This document shows, piece by piece, positions 54,940-64,000 of a stretch of DNA of 64,000 nucleotides. Source of the stretch: DATJFQ01 sp035492775 (lineage in GTDB: Bacteria > Acidobacteriota > Vicinamibacteria > Vicinamibacterales > 2-12-FULL-66-21); contig DATJIW010000058.1 of NCBI GenBank assembly GCA_035492775.1, positions 1 to 64,000 of the forward strand, in the 5' to 3' direction. Position 1 is the stretch's first letter. Every line of letters begins with the position of its first letter. The position numbers were made by a program, and so were the translations under genes. Below the pieces are notes generated by a model. That model saw only the letters and a program-made list of their open reading frames with translations. It did no database searches and was not told the origin of the DNA.

Positions 54940-57375
54940 TCATTCAGATCTGAGCGCGACGATGGGGTCGACGCGCGTGGCGCGCCGGGCCGGCACGTAG
55001 CTCGCGACGAGCGCAACGGCACATAGAATGGCGGCGACGGAGACGAACGTCGCCGGATCCGTCGCCGTCACGGAAAACAGCATCGTCGACATGCCGCGCG
55101 ACACGACGAGCGCGAGCGCGGCGCCGACGGCAATTCCGGCTATCACCAGCACCATCGCCTGGCCGACGACCATCTGCAGGACCGTCCGCTCCTGCGCACC
55201 GAGCGCCATCCGGATGCCGATCTCGCGGGTGCGCTGAGCGACGGCATACGACAGGACGCCGAAAATGCCCACGGCCGCCAGCACCAACGCGACGACGGCA
55301 AAGACTCCCAGCAGCAGCAGATAAAAGCGCGGCTGCGAGATCGACCGCGACACGATTTCGTCGAGCGGACGGATCTTCGACACCGGCAGCGCCGGGTCGA
55401 CCTGCCCAACCTGTTCCTTTACCGCGTCAGCGAGGGACATCGGAGCCGTCGCCGTCCTGATGACGACAGCCATCTGCCCGACGGGCCATTGACGCAGCGG
55501 CATATACAGCTGCGGCGCATTGGCTTCCGCAAGCCCGAGTTCCTTCACGTCGCCGACGATGCCGACAATCTCGCCGCCGGCGCGGACGCGCTGGCCCTTG
55601 ACGCGTTTGCCCCAGCCCAGCCTGATGGTCTTTCCGATGGGGTCTTCATTCGGGAAATACTGCCGCACCGCCGACTCGGTGATGAGGACCACCGGCTTGG
55701 CGCCCGCGCGGTCGTCTTCCGTGAAACCCCGCCCCCGTTTGATCGGAATGCCGGTCGTGGAGAAGTAGGACGGTGTGGCGACTCGGATCTCCATCGACGG
55801 CTGATCCTGCGGCGCGATCGGTGGACGGCCGAGCACCTCGAACGAGATGTTGAAGTCCGACCCGCTCAACGGCAGCATCATCACCGCGCCGGCATTCGTC
55901 GCGCCGGGCAGGGCGCGGAGCCGCGGCAGCAACTGATCGAAGAACGAGACGATGCGATCTTCGTTGTCGTCGCCGTACCGCGAATCGGGGAACGTCAGCT
56001 CGAACGACAGCGTGTGATCCGGACGGAAACCGGGATCGACGGCCTGGAGGCGTGCGAAGCTGCGCAGGAGCAGGCCGGCGCCGACGAGCAGCATCAGTGC
56101 GAGCGCCAGTTCGGCGATCACGAGCGCGCCGCGGGTTCGCGAGCCGCCGCGCGCGCCGACCGCGCCGCGGCCGCCTTCCTTGAGCGACGCCGCCACACCC
56201 CGCCGCGTGGCGTGGACGGCCGGCACGACGCCGAACAGCAGACCCGTCAGCACCGCAATACCAGCGGTGAACAGCATCACGACGGCGTCGACGTGCACGT
56301 CGTCGAGACGCGGAATCCCGTCCGGCTTGAGCTGCACGAGAAAGGCTACGCCCCACACCGCGAGGAGCAGCCCGATCGCGGCGCCCAGGAACGACAGCAC
56401 GATCGACTCCGTGAGCAGCTGTTTCACGAGCCGGCGGCGGCCCGCGCCGAGCGCCGTGCGCACGGCCATTTCGGTTTCGCGCACGGCTGCACGCGCGAGG
56501 AGCAGGTTGGCCACGTTCGTACAGGCGATGAGCAGCACGAATCCGACGGCGCCCAGCAGCACGAGCATCGATGGCTTGACGTCGCCGACGATCGCTTCGA
56601 GCAGCGGAACGGTCGTCATGCTGATCGAACCGTCGGCGTCGGGGTACTGTTTCGCGAGGTTGGCGGCGATCGTCTTGACCTCGGCCGCCGACTGCTCTGC
56701 GGTGAACCCCGGGGCGAGGCGCGCAACGACGCTCAAGTACCACGCGCCGCGCTGCGTCGAGACGAACCCGGCCTCGTACGCAATCGGCATCCACGCCATG
56801 CGATCGCGTGGATAGTTGAACTGCGCGGGCATGACGCCGATGACTTCCTTGCCGACGCCGTCGATCTGGATGCGGCGGCCGATCACGCCGGGATCGCCGC
56901 CGAACCGCTGTTGCCACAACCCGTGGGACAGGACGATGAGATCCGTTTTCCCGGGCGTGCTCTCGTCGGGCGCGAAGGTCCGTCCGAGTTCGGGCCGGAC
57001 GCGGAGCACGTCGAAGAACGAGGCGCTGACGGCGGCAACGTCCAGACGAACCGGGTCGCCCTCGCCCGTCAGGACCACGCGTTCGGTCTGAATGGCCGCG
57101 GCGCTTTGAAGCGACTTCGCCGTATGCGCGACGTCGGTGAAGTTCGGGCCCGACATCACGGCGCGCTTCGTGCCGTCGTACACGTGGAAGACGCCGACGA
57201 GCCTGTCGGATTCGGGAAATGCCAGCGGCTTCAGCAGCACCCCGCGCACGACGCTGAAGATCGCGCTGTTCGCGCCAATCCCCAGCGCGAGCGTCAGCAC
57301 GGCGACGAGGGTGAAGCCGGGCGATTTGAGAAGGCGCCGCAGCGCGTATTGCAGATCCTGGCGCAGAACGTCCAT
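54940..57375 (-). CDS. ADOP-type ABC permease (MacB/FtsX duplication)
   Basis: An 811-residue permease of the acidobacterial duplicated orphan permease type. It begins MDVLRQDLQYALRRLLKSPG, typical of the family. Two copies of a MacB periplasmic core plus FtsX module follow; helices near 390-430 and 690-800 carry FtsX motifs (RETEMAVRTALGAGRRRLV; QRTREIGIRMALGAQERTV). No ATPase gene is adjacent, as usual for this group. The longer open frame upstream to 57750 reads through a palindromic leader and is rejected. Confidence 0.92.
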   Translation of the reverse strand: MDVLRQDLQYALRRLLKSPGFTLVAVLTLALGIGANSAIFSVVRGVLLKPLAFPESDRLVGVFHVYDGTKRAVMSGPNFTDVAHTAKSLQSAAAIQTERVVLTGEGDPVRLDVAAVSASFFDVLRVRPELGRTFAPDESTPGKTDLIVLSHGLWQQRFGGDPGVIGRRIQIDGVGKEVIGVMPAQFNYPRDRMAWMPIAYEAGFVSTQRGAWYLSVVARLAPGFTAEQSAAEVKTIAANLAKQYPDADGSISMTTVPLLEAIVGDVKPSMLVLLGAVGFVLLIACTNVANLLLARAAVRETEMAVRTALGAGRRRLVKQLLTESIVLSFLGAAIGLLLAVWGVAFLVQLKPDGIPRLDDVHVDAVVMLFTAGIAVLTGLLFGVVPAVHATRRGVAASLKEGGRGAVGARGGSRTRGALVIAELALALMLLVGAGLLLRSFARLQAVDPGFRPDHTLSFELTFPDSRYGDDNEDRIVSFFDQLLPRLRALPGATNAGAVMMLPLSGSDFNISFEVLGRPPIAPQDQPSMEIRVATPSYFSTTGIPIKRGRGFTEDDRAGAKPVVLITESAVRQYFPNEDPIGKTIRLGWGKRVKGQRVRAGGEIVGIVGDVKELGLAEANAPQLYMPLRQWPVGQMAVVIRTATAPMSLADAVKEQVGQVDPALPVSKIRPLDEIVSRSISQPRFYLLLLGVFAVVALVLAAVGIFGVLSYAVAQRTREIGIRMALGAQERTVLQMVVGQAMVLVIAGIAVGAALALVVSRGMSTMLFSVTATDPATFVSVAAILCAVALVASYVPARRATRVDPIVALRSE

Positions 57376-57431
57376 GGGCCACCGTTGAGCGAAACCCGTG
57401 CCCGGATCCGGGGGCAGACACGGGAGGCCAG

Positions 57432-57468
57432 GAGATCCGCTCGTTTCCCTGGAAACACGTCGGATCTC
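57432..57468. promoter_or_regulatory. Nested palindrome upstream of the ADOP gene
   Basis: GAGATCCG (57432-57439) and CGGATCTC (57461-57468) are perfect complements. Inside, GTTTCC (57443-57448) and GGAAAC (57451-57456) form a second inverted repeat. It lies 57 bp upstream of the ADOP start codon and could be an operator or a leader hairpin. Confidence 0.5.
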
Positions 57469-57572
57469 GTGACCTTCTGAACTGCTGTTGATGTCGCCCG
57501 AATCGTGCGCGCGGGTTGCCACTGAATCGCAGTGTCCGGTGCCGGAAGCAGGCAGTTCCAGAACCGAACAGA

Positions 57573-58103
57573 TCAGCTGGTGCGCCAGGCGCTGTTGACC
57601 AGCGCGTACAAAGCCTGGTCTCTGGGCTTGCCGAATTTGACGCTGCTCGACCGCAGGACTGCTTCCTTCTGGTAGCCGGCCTTCTCCAGCACGCGCATCG
57701 ACTGCCCGTTGTCTGCGAACGGGAGCGCGTACAGCCGCAGCAGCCCGCAATCCTGGAAGGCGTAGTCCGAGACCAGCCGGACGGCCTCGGCGGTGATGCC
57801 GCGCCCCCAGTACTGCTCGCCGAGCCAGTAACCGATTTCCGCGGAATAGCGCTCGACGTCAGTCCCTGGCGAGAACCCGATACCGCCGACCGGCTCACCA
57901 GCGACGTCAATCGCGAACGTGGTGATGGGATGCGCGTCAGCCACGCTCTCGATGAAGGTGCGCGCATCACCCACCGTGTAGGGATGCGGAAAACGATCCC
58001 GCAGCTGGCGCGCGACGTTGGGATTGTTGGCGTGCGCGGCGATCGGCTTCGCGTCGTTCAACCGCCACGGACGGACGATGCATCGTTCGCCGGTCAACTG
58101 CAT
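57573..58103 (-). CDS. RimJ/RimL-like GNAT acetyltransferase
   Basis: A 176-residue protein starting MQLTGERCIVRPWRLNDA, with GGIGFSPG, EIGYWLGEQYWGRGITAEAV (acetyl-CoA-binding segment) and LRLYALPFADNGQSMRVLEKAGY, the classical RimJ/L-type sequence. It may acetylate a ribosomal protein or a small amine. A nine-bp spacer separates it from the upstream metalloprotease gene. Confidence 0.9.
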   Translation of the reverse strand: MQLTGERCIVRPWRLNDAKPIAAHANNPNVARQLRDRFPHPYTVGDARTFIESVADAHPITTFAIDVAGEPVGGIGFSPGTDVERYSAEIGYWLGEQYWGRGITAEAVRLVSDYAFQDCGLLRLYALPFADNGQSMRVLEKAGYQKEAVLRSSSVKFGKPRDQALYALVNSAWRTS

Positions 58104-58112
58104 GAGCGCTCC

Positions 58113-58859
58113 TCAGAACAGCGTCTGCCCCTGGGATTTCAGCCACCGCTCCGAGCCGCGGAACCCCGGGTCCATCGACTCCACGCACGCCCAGAACCGC
58201 CGCGAGTGATTCGGATGGAGCAGGTGCGCGAGTTCGTGCACCAGAATGTAGCGGCGAACCTCGGGCGGCATCAGCAACAGCCGATAGTTCAGCGCAATCG
58301 TTCCGCTTGGTGAGCACGACCCCCACCGCGATCGCTGATCACGCACCGTCACGCGGCGGACCGTGAAACCGTGCGCGGCAGCCAGCGCGAGGAGCTGGAC
58401 CGGCAGCTCGCGGGCGGCGGCCGTCCTGATGGCGCGCTGCAGCGAGGCGCGGACGGTGGTATCCGGAGCGACCACCGCCGAAATCCGCCCGAGCCTGGCG
58501 ACGACCGCACCGTCCGCACGACAGATCACAATCGGCTGCGGCATGCCATCGAGCAGCACCCGCGTGCCGTCAACCCACTCATGGTCGGTGACGTTTTCGC
58601 GCTGCCGCGCACGCTGCCGCAGCGCCCATGGCAGGTGCCGTTCGGCGAAACGCAGCGCTTCCGCGCGCGATCCGCCGCGCGGAATCGTGATGCGCAACGC
58701 GCCGTCCGGACGAAGACGCATGACGTACCGTCTGGCCCGGCGCATTCGGACGAGGTGCACGACGAAACGCGCGGCCCCGGCGCCGATCGAGAGGCCGCCG
58801 GATGGCGGGGGGTCGACCGCCGTGAACGGCAGCCGCAGCTGGGCGTCTCCCTGGCGCAC
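58113..58859 (-). CDS. YgjP-type zinc metalloprotease (DUF45)
   Basis: A 248-residue protein. The zinc site HELAHLLHPNHSRRFWACVE is diagnostic of the YgjP/M48-like DUF45 family, with RDQRSRWGSCSPSGTIALNYRL just before it. The GTG start at 58859 lies 6 bp after the S9 peptidase stop. Substrate unknown. Confidence 0.9.
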   Translation of the reverse strand: MRQGDAQLRLPFTAVDPPPSGGLSIGAGAARFVVHLVRMRRARRYVMRLRPDGALRITIPRGGSRAEALRFAERHLPWALRQRARQRENVTDHEWVDGTRVLLDGMPQPIVICRADGAVVARLGRISAVVAPDTTVRASLQRAIRTAAARELPVQLLALAAAHGFTVRRVTVRDQRSRWGSCSPSGTIALNYRLLLMPPEVRRYILVHELAHLLHPNHSRRFWACVESMDPGFRGSERWLKSQGQTLF

Positions 58860-58865
58860 GATGGT

Positions 58866-60899
58866 TCAGGTCCCGAGGTACTTCTTCAACCAGGCGAACA
58901 CGGCCTCGTGCCACCGTTCGCTGTTCTTGGCTTTCAGCACCCAGTGTCCTTCGTCGGGAAAGACGAGTCCTTCGCTGGGCACGCCATCGAGGCGCAGCGC
59001 GGTAAAGAGCTGCAATCCCTGATCGACGGGCACGCGGTAATCGCGCTCGTTCGTGATGACGAGCGTCGGCGTCTTGATATTGGCGGCGGAGAGATGAGGC
59101 GAGCAGCGCGCGAAGTTTTCCCTGGCGCGCGTGGATGTCGGCGGACCGCCGAACTCCCATTGGGGGAACCACTGTTCTTCGGTCGCCAATGCCATCGATT
59201 CCAGGTTGAAGACGCCGTCGTGGGTGACGGCCACCGTGAACCGGTTGGTATGAGTGATCAGCCAGTCGACTGCGTATCCACCATAGCTCGCGCCCGCGAT
59301 GCCCGTGCGCTGGGGATCGACGTAGGGCAGCGCGACGACCGCGTCGAACACCGCGTTGAGGTCGTTCATCGGTTTGCCGCACCAGTCCTGCGAAATCTGA
59401 TCGACGAAGGTCTGGCCGAAGCCGAACGAGCCGCGCGGATTGGGCGCCGCGATGACCCACCCCTGCGCGGCCCAGAGCGCGGGATTCCATCGGGACGACC
59501 ACGAGTCGCCCCACTCACCCTGCGGCCCGCCGTGGATCATGAATACGACTGGATACTTCCGGGACGGGTCGAAATTCGGGGGCTTGAGCAGCCAGTACTG
59601 CACCGTCACGTCACCGGATTTGACGGTCAGGCTTTCCGGAGCCGGAGCAGCCACGTCCTTCACCCACGCGTCGTTTTCGTGCGTCAGCGGCGTCGCGTCG
59701 CCGCCGGACATCGACGCGCGATACAACTCGGCGGGCGACGTCAGCGTCGACTTCGAGAACACGATGAAGCCGTCGCCGGCGGACACGGCGCTGACCGACC
59801 CGCCTCGTGCGACGAGCCGCGGGGTGCCGCCGGCCAGAGGCACGACGTACTCGTTGTCGACCGCATGGTCCGGCGTGGTGAAGAAGATCGACCTGCCGTC
59901 GTGCGAGAGCGTGAAGTCCTGGACGGTCAGGTCTGGTGTATCGAAAACCGTTCGTCGCGCACCGCTGCCGACGTCGTACACATCGAGGTACCAACGATCG
60001 GACTCGAATCCGGCGCGCCGCTGCGCACGAACGATGAGCGAGCGTCCGTCAGGAGTGAAGACCGGCTCAGCATCCGCCGCAGGATTGCCGCCCGTAATCT
60101 TGCGCGCCTCGCCGCCCGACGCGCTGACGATCCAGACGTCGAGGTTCGTTCCGGCCGCCTGGCGGTCACGCGGCTCGCGGTTGGACACGAACGCGACCTG
60201 GCGGCTGTCCGCCGAGAACGCGACGGCGTTGTCCTCGGCCTGCGTCGGCGGGCTGTCGAACTCGCCGGGCGTGAGATCTCGCGCGACGCCGCCATCGGCC
60301 GGCACCGAGAAAATGTGGTGCCGAAGGTCACCGCGCCACTCGTCCCAATGCCGATACAGCAGCGCCGTCAAATGGTGCACCTTGACGGGATCCTTGTCCG
60401 CATCCTCCCGCCGTTTCGCGTTGCACGCATCATCCCTGCAATCGGGATAGACGTCGGCGACAAATACGAGCGACCGCGAGTCGGGGGCCCACACGAGCGG
60501 AGGCTGCGCGCCGCCTGAGATGCTCGTGATCTTCTGGACGCCCGACCCGTCGGCGTTCGCGATGAAGACCTGCGGATCGCCACCGTCCCGCGTAGAGAGG
60601 AAAGCGAGGCGGCGGCCGTCGGGGGACCACCGCGGAGTGTTGTCCATCGATTCGCCGTCGACGAGCGCGCGCGGGGAACTCGACCCGTCGCTCCGAACGA
60701 CCCAGATGTCGGCGTTCCGCTTGCCGCTGTCCGCATTCGTCGTCGTCCGCACGTACGCGACGGCACGCCCGTCGGGGGAGAGCCGCGGATCCGCGACGCG
60801 AACGGCTGTGATCAGGTCACGAATCGTCATCGGCCGGCCCGCCATCGAGACGGCCGCGGCGATGCCAACCCCGGCCACCACGCCGCGTGTCAAAGACAT
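58866..60899 (-). CDS. S9-family prolyl oligopeptidase-like serine peptidase
   Basis: A 677-residue enzyme. GGAGG eight bases before the ATG at 60899 fixes the start. An N-terminal hydrophobic segment (VAGVGIAAAVSMAG) suggests export. A beta-propeller of TolB/DPP-IV-type blades (residues about 30-410; PRLSPDGRAVAYVRT, PRWSPDGRRLAFLST) precedes an alpha/beta hydrolase domain. The triad is Ser in GASYGGY, Asp in NERDYRVP and His in DEGHW. Confidence 0.93.
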   Translation of the reverse strand: MSLTRGVVAGVGIAAAVSMAGRPMTIRDLITAVRVADPRLSPDGRAVAYVRTTTNADSGKRNADIWVVRSDGSSSPRALVDGESMDNTPRWSPDGRRLAFLSTRDGGDPQVFIANADGSGVQKITSISGGAQPPLVWAPDSRSLVFVADVYPDCRDDACNAKRREDADKDPVKVHHLTALLYRHWDEWRGDLRHHIFSVPADGGVARDLTPGEFDSPPTQAEDNAVAFSADSRQVAFVSNREPRDRQAAGTNLDVWIVSASGGEARKITGGNPAADAEPVFTPDGRSLIVRAQRRAGFESDRWYLDVYDVGSGARRTVFDTPDLTVQDFTLSHDGRSIFFTTPDHAVDNEYVVPLAGGTPRLVARGGSVSAVSAGDGFIVFSKSTLTSPAELYRASMSGGDATPLTHENDAWVKDVAAPAPESLTVKSGDVTVQYWLLKPPNFDPSRKYPVVFMIHGGPQGEWGDSWSSRWNPALWAAQGWVIAAPNPRGSFGFGQTFVDQISQDWCGKPMNDLNAVFDAVVALPYVDPQRTGIAGASYGGYAVDWLITHTNRFTVAVTHDGVFNLESMALATEEQWFPQWEFGGPPTSTRARENFARCSPHLSAANIKTPTLVITNERDYRVPVDQGLQLFTALRLDGVPSEGLVFPDEGHWVLKAKNSERWHEAVFAWLKKYLGT

Positions 60900-60914
60900 C
60901 GTTCGGGCCTCCAA

Positions 60915-61358
60915 TCAGAGACGGAACAGCGGCCGGCCGAACGGCAGGCCGGGCCACGGCTGTGCCACCAGAAGGATGATCAGCGACGCCGCATAGAGCA
61001 TTCTAGGACTGCGCCCGCGCCGCTCCGCCCGGACCCGGGCGATGTGCGCCAGCGCGATGGCAACGACCATCGCAAAGGGGTGCTCGACGAGGAAGAACCG
61101 CGTCGCCGCGACATGCATTGCAGCTCCCATGTCGCGAAACGCGGCGGTCGTATTCGGACTGATGAACAGATAAAGCGCCAACCCGATGAGGAACTGGACG
61201 TCCAGCAGGATCGTGAACCACAGCCCGGCGCGCGCGCTCCGCGAGGCCGCAACATCCCGGGGACCACTCGAGATGACGGCTGCGAGGCCCGCAAGGATCA
61301 CCGCCCAGCGCAACCACGAGTGAACGAGCAGCGTGGCCGAATACATGAAGCGCATCAT
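60915..61358 (-). CDS. Small polytopic membrane protein
   Basis: A 147-residue protein with four predicted helices and conserved-looking histidines (LLVHSWLRW, AAMHVAATRFF, EHPFAMVV). The layout resembles small cytochrome-b-like or copper-resistance membrane proteins, but I cannot assign a family. MMRFMYSA gives three close ATG choices; I use the first, at 61358. A heptamer array lies 20 bp upstream. Confidence 0.65.
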   Translation of the reverse strand: MMRFMYSATLLVHSWLRWAVILAGLAAVISSGPRDVAASRSARAGLWFTILLDVQFLIGLALYLFISPNTTAAFRDMGAAMHVAATRFFLVEHPFAMVVAIALAHIARVRAERRGRSPRMLYAASLIILLVAQPWPGLPFGRPLFRL

Positions 61359-61378
61359 ACATCCCCCATGCAGAGGGG

Positions 61379-61413
61379 TGCTCGGTGCTCGGTGCTCGGT
61401 GCTCGGTGGTCGG
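61379..61413. repeat. Heptamer array GTGCTCG x5
   Basis: Four GTGCTCG units (61379-61406) and a fifth GTGGTCG (61407-61413) lie between two minus-strand genes. It is the reverse complement of the GAGCACC-type units at 1-80. The downstream glycosyltransferase stop codon begins 2 bp later. Confidence 0.85.
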
Positions 61414-61414
61414 A

Positions 61415-62188
61415 TCAGTGATGAGGGAGCAGTGATTCCTGACGCTGTGCGCTTGCAAGGCCTGTCTCGTCGGCGACGCCGAGGGAGGACGCGAAACGGC
61501 GGCGGGGCCGATATTTCACGATGCACCAGATCGCTCGTACGCCGTCTCGCCAGCCGATCTTCTTCCCCTCTTCGTAGGTGCGGCCCGAGTACGAGATGCC
61601 GACTTCGTACACCCGATAGCGTCCCGCGGCGATCTTTCCCGTAATCTCCGGCTCGAATCCGAAGCGATCCTCCTCAATCCGGATGGATTTGATCACCTCG
61701 CGGCGGAACACCTTGTAGCACGTCTCCATGTCCGTGAGATTCAGGTTCGTGAACGCATTCGAGAGGAGCGTGAGAAATCGGTTGCCGAGCGAATGCCAGA
61801 AGTACAGCACGCGATGGCACTCCCCGCCCGCGAAGCGGGAACCGTAGACGACGTCGGCTTTTCCATCGAGGATCGGCTGCAGGAGCTTCGAGTACTCCGC
61901 CGGATCGTATTCGAGGTCGGCGTCCTGAATGATGACGATATCTCCCGTCGCCGCCGAGAAACCGGTCCGAAGCGCCGCGCCCTTGCCGCGGTTGACGTGA
62001 TGAAAGAGGACGTGCAGGTCAGGGGTGCCGGCGAGCGATGCGAGCACGGCCGCCGTGCCGTCTCGCGAGCAATCGTCGACGACGACGATCTCTTTTGTGA
62101 TTGGTGTGTGTGCCTGACGGACGCGGTCGATGAGCGACCGGATCGTGGCGGCCTCGTTGTACACAGGTATGACGACCGAGAGCTTCAT
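61415..62188 (-). CDS. DPM1/DolP-mannosyltransferase-like GT2 glycosyltransferase
   Basis: A 257-residue enzyme beginning MKLSVVIPVYNEAATIRSLI, with EIVVVDDCSRDGT, the DxD motif in IIQDADLEYDP, and a conserved DMETCYKVFRREVIKSI segment found in dolichol- and polyprenol-phosphate glycosyltransferases. No membrane tail is present. It likely charges a polyprenyl phosphate with a sugar for later glycosylation on the outer face. Confidence 0.92.
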   Translation of the reverse strand: MKLSVVIPVYNEAATIRSLIDRVRQAHTPITKEIVVVDDCSRDGTAAVLASLAGTPDLHVLFHHVNRGKGAALRTGFSAATGDIVIIQDADLEYDPAEYSKLLQPILDGKADVVYGSRFAGGECHRVLYFWHSLGNRFLTLLSNAFTNLNLTDMETCYKVFRREVIKSIRIEEDRFGFEPEITGKIAAGRYRVYEVGISYSGRTYEEGKKIGWRDGVRAIWCIVKYRPRRRFASSLGVADETGLASAQRQESLLPHH

Positions 62189-62349
62189 GGCATCGTGCCG
62201 GGGAGCAAACGCCGCGCCCGCCGTCCGGACACTGGGCCCCAGCGAAACGTCTGTTTTCAAGGGCTTTTGCATACCCCGGGGCGCTGGATGCCGGCTCCCA
62301 TCCGACCGGGGCGGCCATTTGATATGGCTCCCGGCAGACTTGTCCGATC

Positions 62350-64000
62350 TCAGCGGCGCAGTGCGATGAGCGGGTCCACGCGGGTCGCACGACGCGCCGG
62401 CACATAACAGGCGCAAGCGATGACGACGACGAGGGCTGCCGCAGCAAGAACGGAGGGCCCGAGGCCGCTCTGGGGCACAGCCGGAAGAAACGAGGCGACG
62501 ACACGGCGCACGATAAGCGCACCGGCAGAGCCGACGACGAGCCCAGCGGCCGCAAGCCGCGCAGCCCGGGCAAACACGAACGACATGATCGCGTGGCGTG
62601 TAGCCCCAAGCGCCATCCGCACGCCGATCTCTCCGGTGCGCTCCGCAACGCCGAACGACATCACGCCGTAAACACCCAGCGCAGCGAGCAGGAGGCCGAA
62701 CGCACCGATGACCGTGATCGTGACCGCACCGACGCGATTGCGATCGAGCGTGCGAGCGTAGAAGTCGTCCATCTCCGACACGTCATAGGCCGCGAGCGTC
62801 GGATCGATGCCGGCCAGCTGCCCGCGGACGTCAGCCATCACGCCGGAGGGCGCACGAAGCATCAGGTGCAGATCGGCCGCGGCGGGCGTGCCTGCGAACT
62901 GCAGCAGCGGCAGATACCACGTGATGTCCGGATCGCCGCGGTCCCGCGCGTCGGCCACGTCGCCAACGACACCAACCACGGTCAGCCAGGGCTGCCCGGG
63001 GCGGGCGATGCGAAGGCGCCTGCCGAGCGCGTCTTCGCCGGGCCACAACTGGTGCGACATGCGCTCGCTGACGATCGCCACCGGCTCCCCTCCCGCGGCG
63101 TCGTCCCATGTGAAATCCCGGCCCTGGAGAAGCGGAATTCCCATGGCCCGGAACGTGGCGGGCGTCACCAACCGGTGGTTGACCTGAATCGCGTCGCGCG
63201 AGCCAGTGTCGTGCCCCTCGCGAATGACGGAGGCTCCCCAGCTCGAACCGCCGAACGGGTTGACGGTGGTGATACCGGCGGCGGTCACGCCGGGAATATC
63301 TGACATCCGATCGACGATGCGCCGTGCCAGGACGGCGCGAGTCGTGCCGTCCGGGTACGCGTCGATCGATGGCGTCACGACCAGCGAGAGCAGTCCGGTA
63401 GCGGCAACGCCGAGATTTCGCCGCTGCAGCGCGAGCAGGTTCTCGACCATCGCCGCCGCGCCCGATAGGAGGAGGATCGCGAGCACGAGCTGTGCGGCCG
63501 CGAGACCATCGAGCGTGCGGCGGCTGCGCGGAGAGTCCATCGCGCTCCCTCGGCCGCCTTCACGCAGTGACGGCGCGCTACCGGCTCGTCCGCCGACCAG
63601 CGGAAGCACCGCGCAGGCGACACCGGCGGCAACCGACAGAACTGCCGAAATGCCGATGACTGGCCAGCCGATTCCCGGCGGACGCATGCCGAGCTGCCGG
63701 ACGAGGTTCGCCGGCACGAGTGTCACGAGCGCGGGGGCAATCCAGCCCGCGAGCAGTACGCCGACGATGCCGCCGCATCCCGCCAACAGCACCGCCTCGG
63801 CCAGCGACTGCCGCACCTGGCGCAAACGCGTCGCGCCCAAAGCCGCGCGAACGGCCGATTCTTTCCGGCGGGCGACGGAGCGCGCGAGAAGCAGCGTGGC
63901 CACATTCACGCAGGCGAGCAGCAGAAGGAACGCGACGACAGGAATGAGCGCGAGCGACGTGTCGGCCTCGGACCCGACGAGGCTTTTGCGAAGCATGTTC
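62350..64000 (-). CDS. ADOP-type ABC permease, N-terminus beyond the window
   Basis: Visible residues correspond to roughly the C-terminal two thirds of an ADOP. FtsX segments VARRKESAVRAALGATRLRQ (first copy) and RTGEIGVRMALGATRHAI (second copy) flank a MacB-type core. It ends PARRATRVDPLIALRR, as ADOPs do. The frame is still open at the right edge, so the first FtsX/MacB part is missing. It precedes the DPM1-like gene by 161 bp. Confidence 0.9.
   Translation of the reverse strand, partial: NMLRKSLVGSEADTSLALIPVVAFLLLLACVNVATLLLARSVARRKESAVRAALGATRLRQVRQSLAEAVLLAGCGGIVGVLLAGWIAPALVTLVPANLVRQLGMRPPGIGWPVIGISAVLSVAAGVACAVLPLVGGRAGSAPSLREGGRGSAMDSPRSRRTLDGLAAAQLVLAILLLSGAAAMVENLLALQRRNLGVAATGLLSLVVTPSIDAYPDGTTRAVLARRIVDRMSDIPGVTAAGITTVNPFGGSSWGASVIREGHDTGSRDAIQVNHRLVTPATFRAMGIPLLQGRDFTWDDAAGGEPVAIVSERMSHQLWPGEDALGRRLRIARPGQPWLTVVGVVGDVADARDRGDPDITWYLPLLQFAGTPAAADLHLMLRAPSGVMADVRGQLAGIDPTLAAYDVSEMDDFYARTLDRNRVGAVTITVIGAFGLLLAALGVYGVMSFGVAERTGEIGVRMALGATRHAIMSFVFARAARLAAAGLVVGSAGALIVRRVVASFLPAVPQSGLGPSVLAAAALVVVIACACYVPARRATRVDPLIALRR

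Noticed and set aside
55489..57480. A 663-codon open frame on the plus strand
   Set aside because: Antisense to the ADOP permease; Arg/His-rich shadow sequence.
57376..57750. Extended start for the ADOP permease
   Set aside because: The extra 125 codons cover a palindromic leader and part of another gene, while the conserved family N-terminus begins at 57375.

Overview
The window is a high-GC bacterial chromosome segment, most likely from an acidobacterium of the Vicinamibacteria type. This rests on two very long FtsX/MacB-type permeases of the kind common in Acidobacteria (ADOP permeases), an alternative complex III joined to a caa3-type oxidase, many secreted peptidases and beta-propeller proteins, and high GC. 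The taxonomic call is an inference from gene content; there is no rRNA or other phylogenetic marker here. I saw no tRNA, rRNA, CRISPR array, prophage or insertion sequence.

Layout. 1-2069: a membrane protein, an ECF sigma factor and its probable membrane anti-sigma factor (+). 2053-4427 (-): a lipoprotein, a previously easy-to-miss 39-residue membrane protein and a sodium/solute symporter. 4495-12819: a surface-glycan locus with five GT2-like glycosyltransferases, a Wzm/Wzt-type ABC exporter and a methyltransferase, arranged as two convergent arms; the minus arm continues upstream through a polytopic membrane protein, a membrane-anchored MutS-like ATPase and a methyltransferase (to 17057). 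17070-22762 (-): YHS protein, MocR-type regulator, a CPYC flavoprotein, an M61 peptidase and an agmatinase.

23060-35858 (+) is the core of the window: one continuous respiratory operon, actA-actB-actC-actD-actE-actF, a small membrane subunit, a SCO copper chaperone, then coxB-coxA-coxC-coxD, ending in a clear intrinsic terminator at 35913-35940. It would carry electrons from quinol through alternative complex III to an A2-type caa3 oxygen reductase. A consensus TTGACA box and a perfect TGTGA-N6-TCACA palindrome lie upstream of actA.

36194-40510 (+) encodes a MacAB/Lol-like export system (adaptor, ATPase, two permeases). 40797-43144 holds a small helix-rich protein, a secreted duplicated-domain protein and a metallo-beta-lactamase-fold hydrolase. 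43251-47796 (+) is clpS-clpA-grpE and a UGT-type glycosyltransferase. 48019-52808 has a YVTN propeller, an FmdB zinc ribbon, a rhodanese-type sulfurtransferase, SufE and a secreted M28 peptidase. 52839-62188 (-) has AlkB, an SPOUT RNA methyltransferase, two acetyltransferases, an ADOP permease, a YgjP-type metalloprotease, an S9 peptidase, a membrane protein and a DPM1-like glycosyltransferase. The window ends inside a second ADOP permease.

The most unusual layer is a scattered family of degenerate short tandem arrays with strict 7-, 8- or 9-bp periods at gene borders (1-80, 21740-21806, 22777-22830, 23805-23832, 32158-32187, 35870-35904, 41052-41100, 47797-47814 and 47975-47992, 49249-49304, 61379-61413). 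One lies inside actB in frame (25529-25591). They resemble in style the heptameric STRR repeats described in heterocystous cyanobacteria, but the units differ from locus to locus here.
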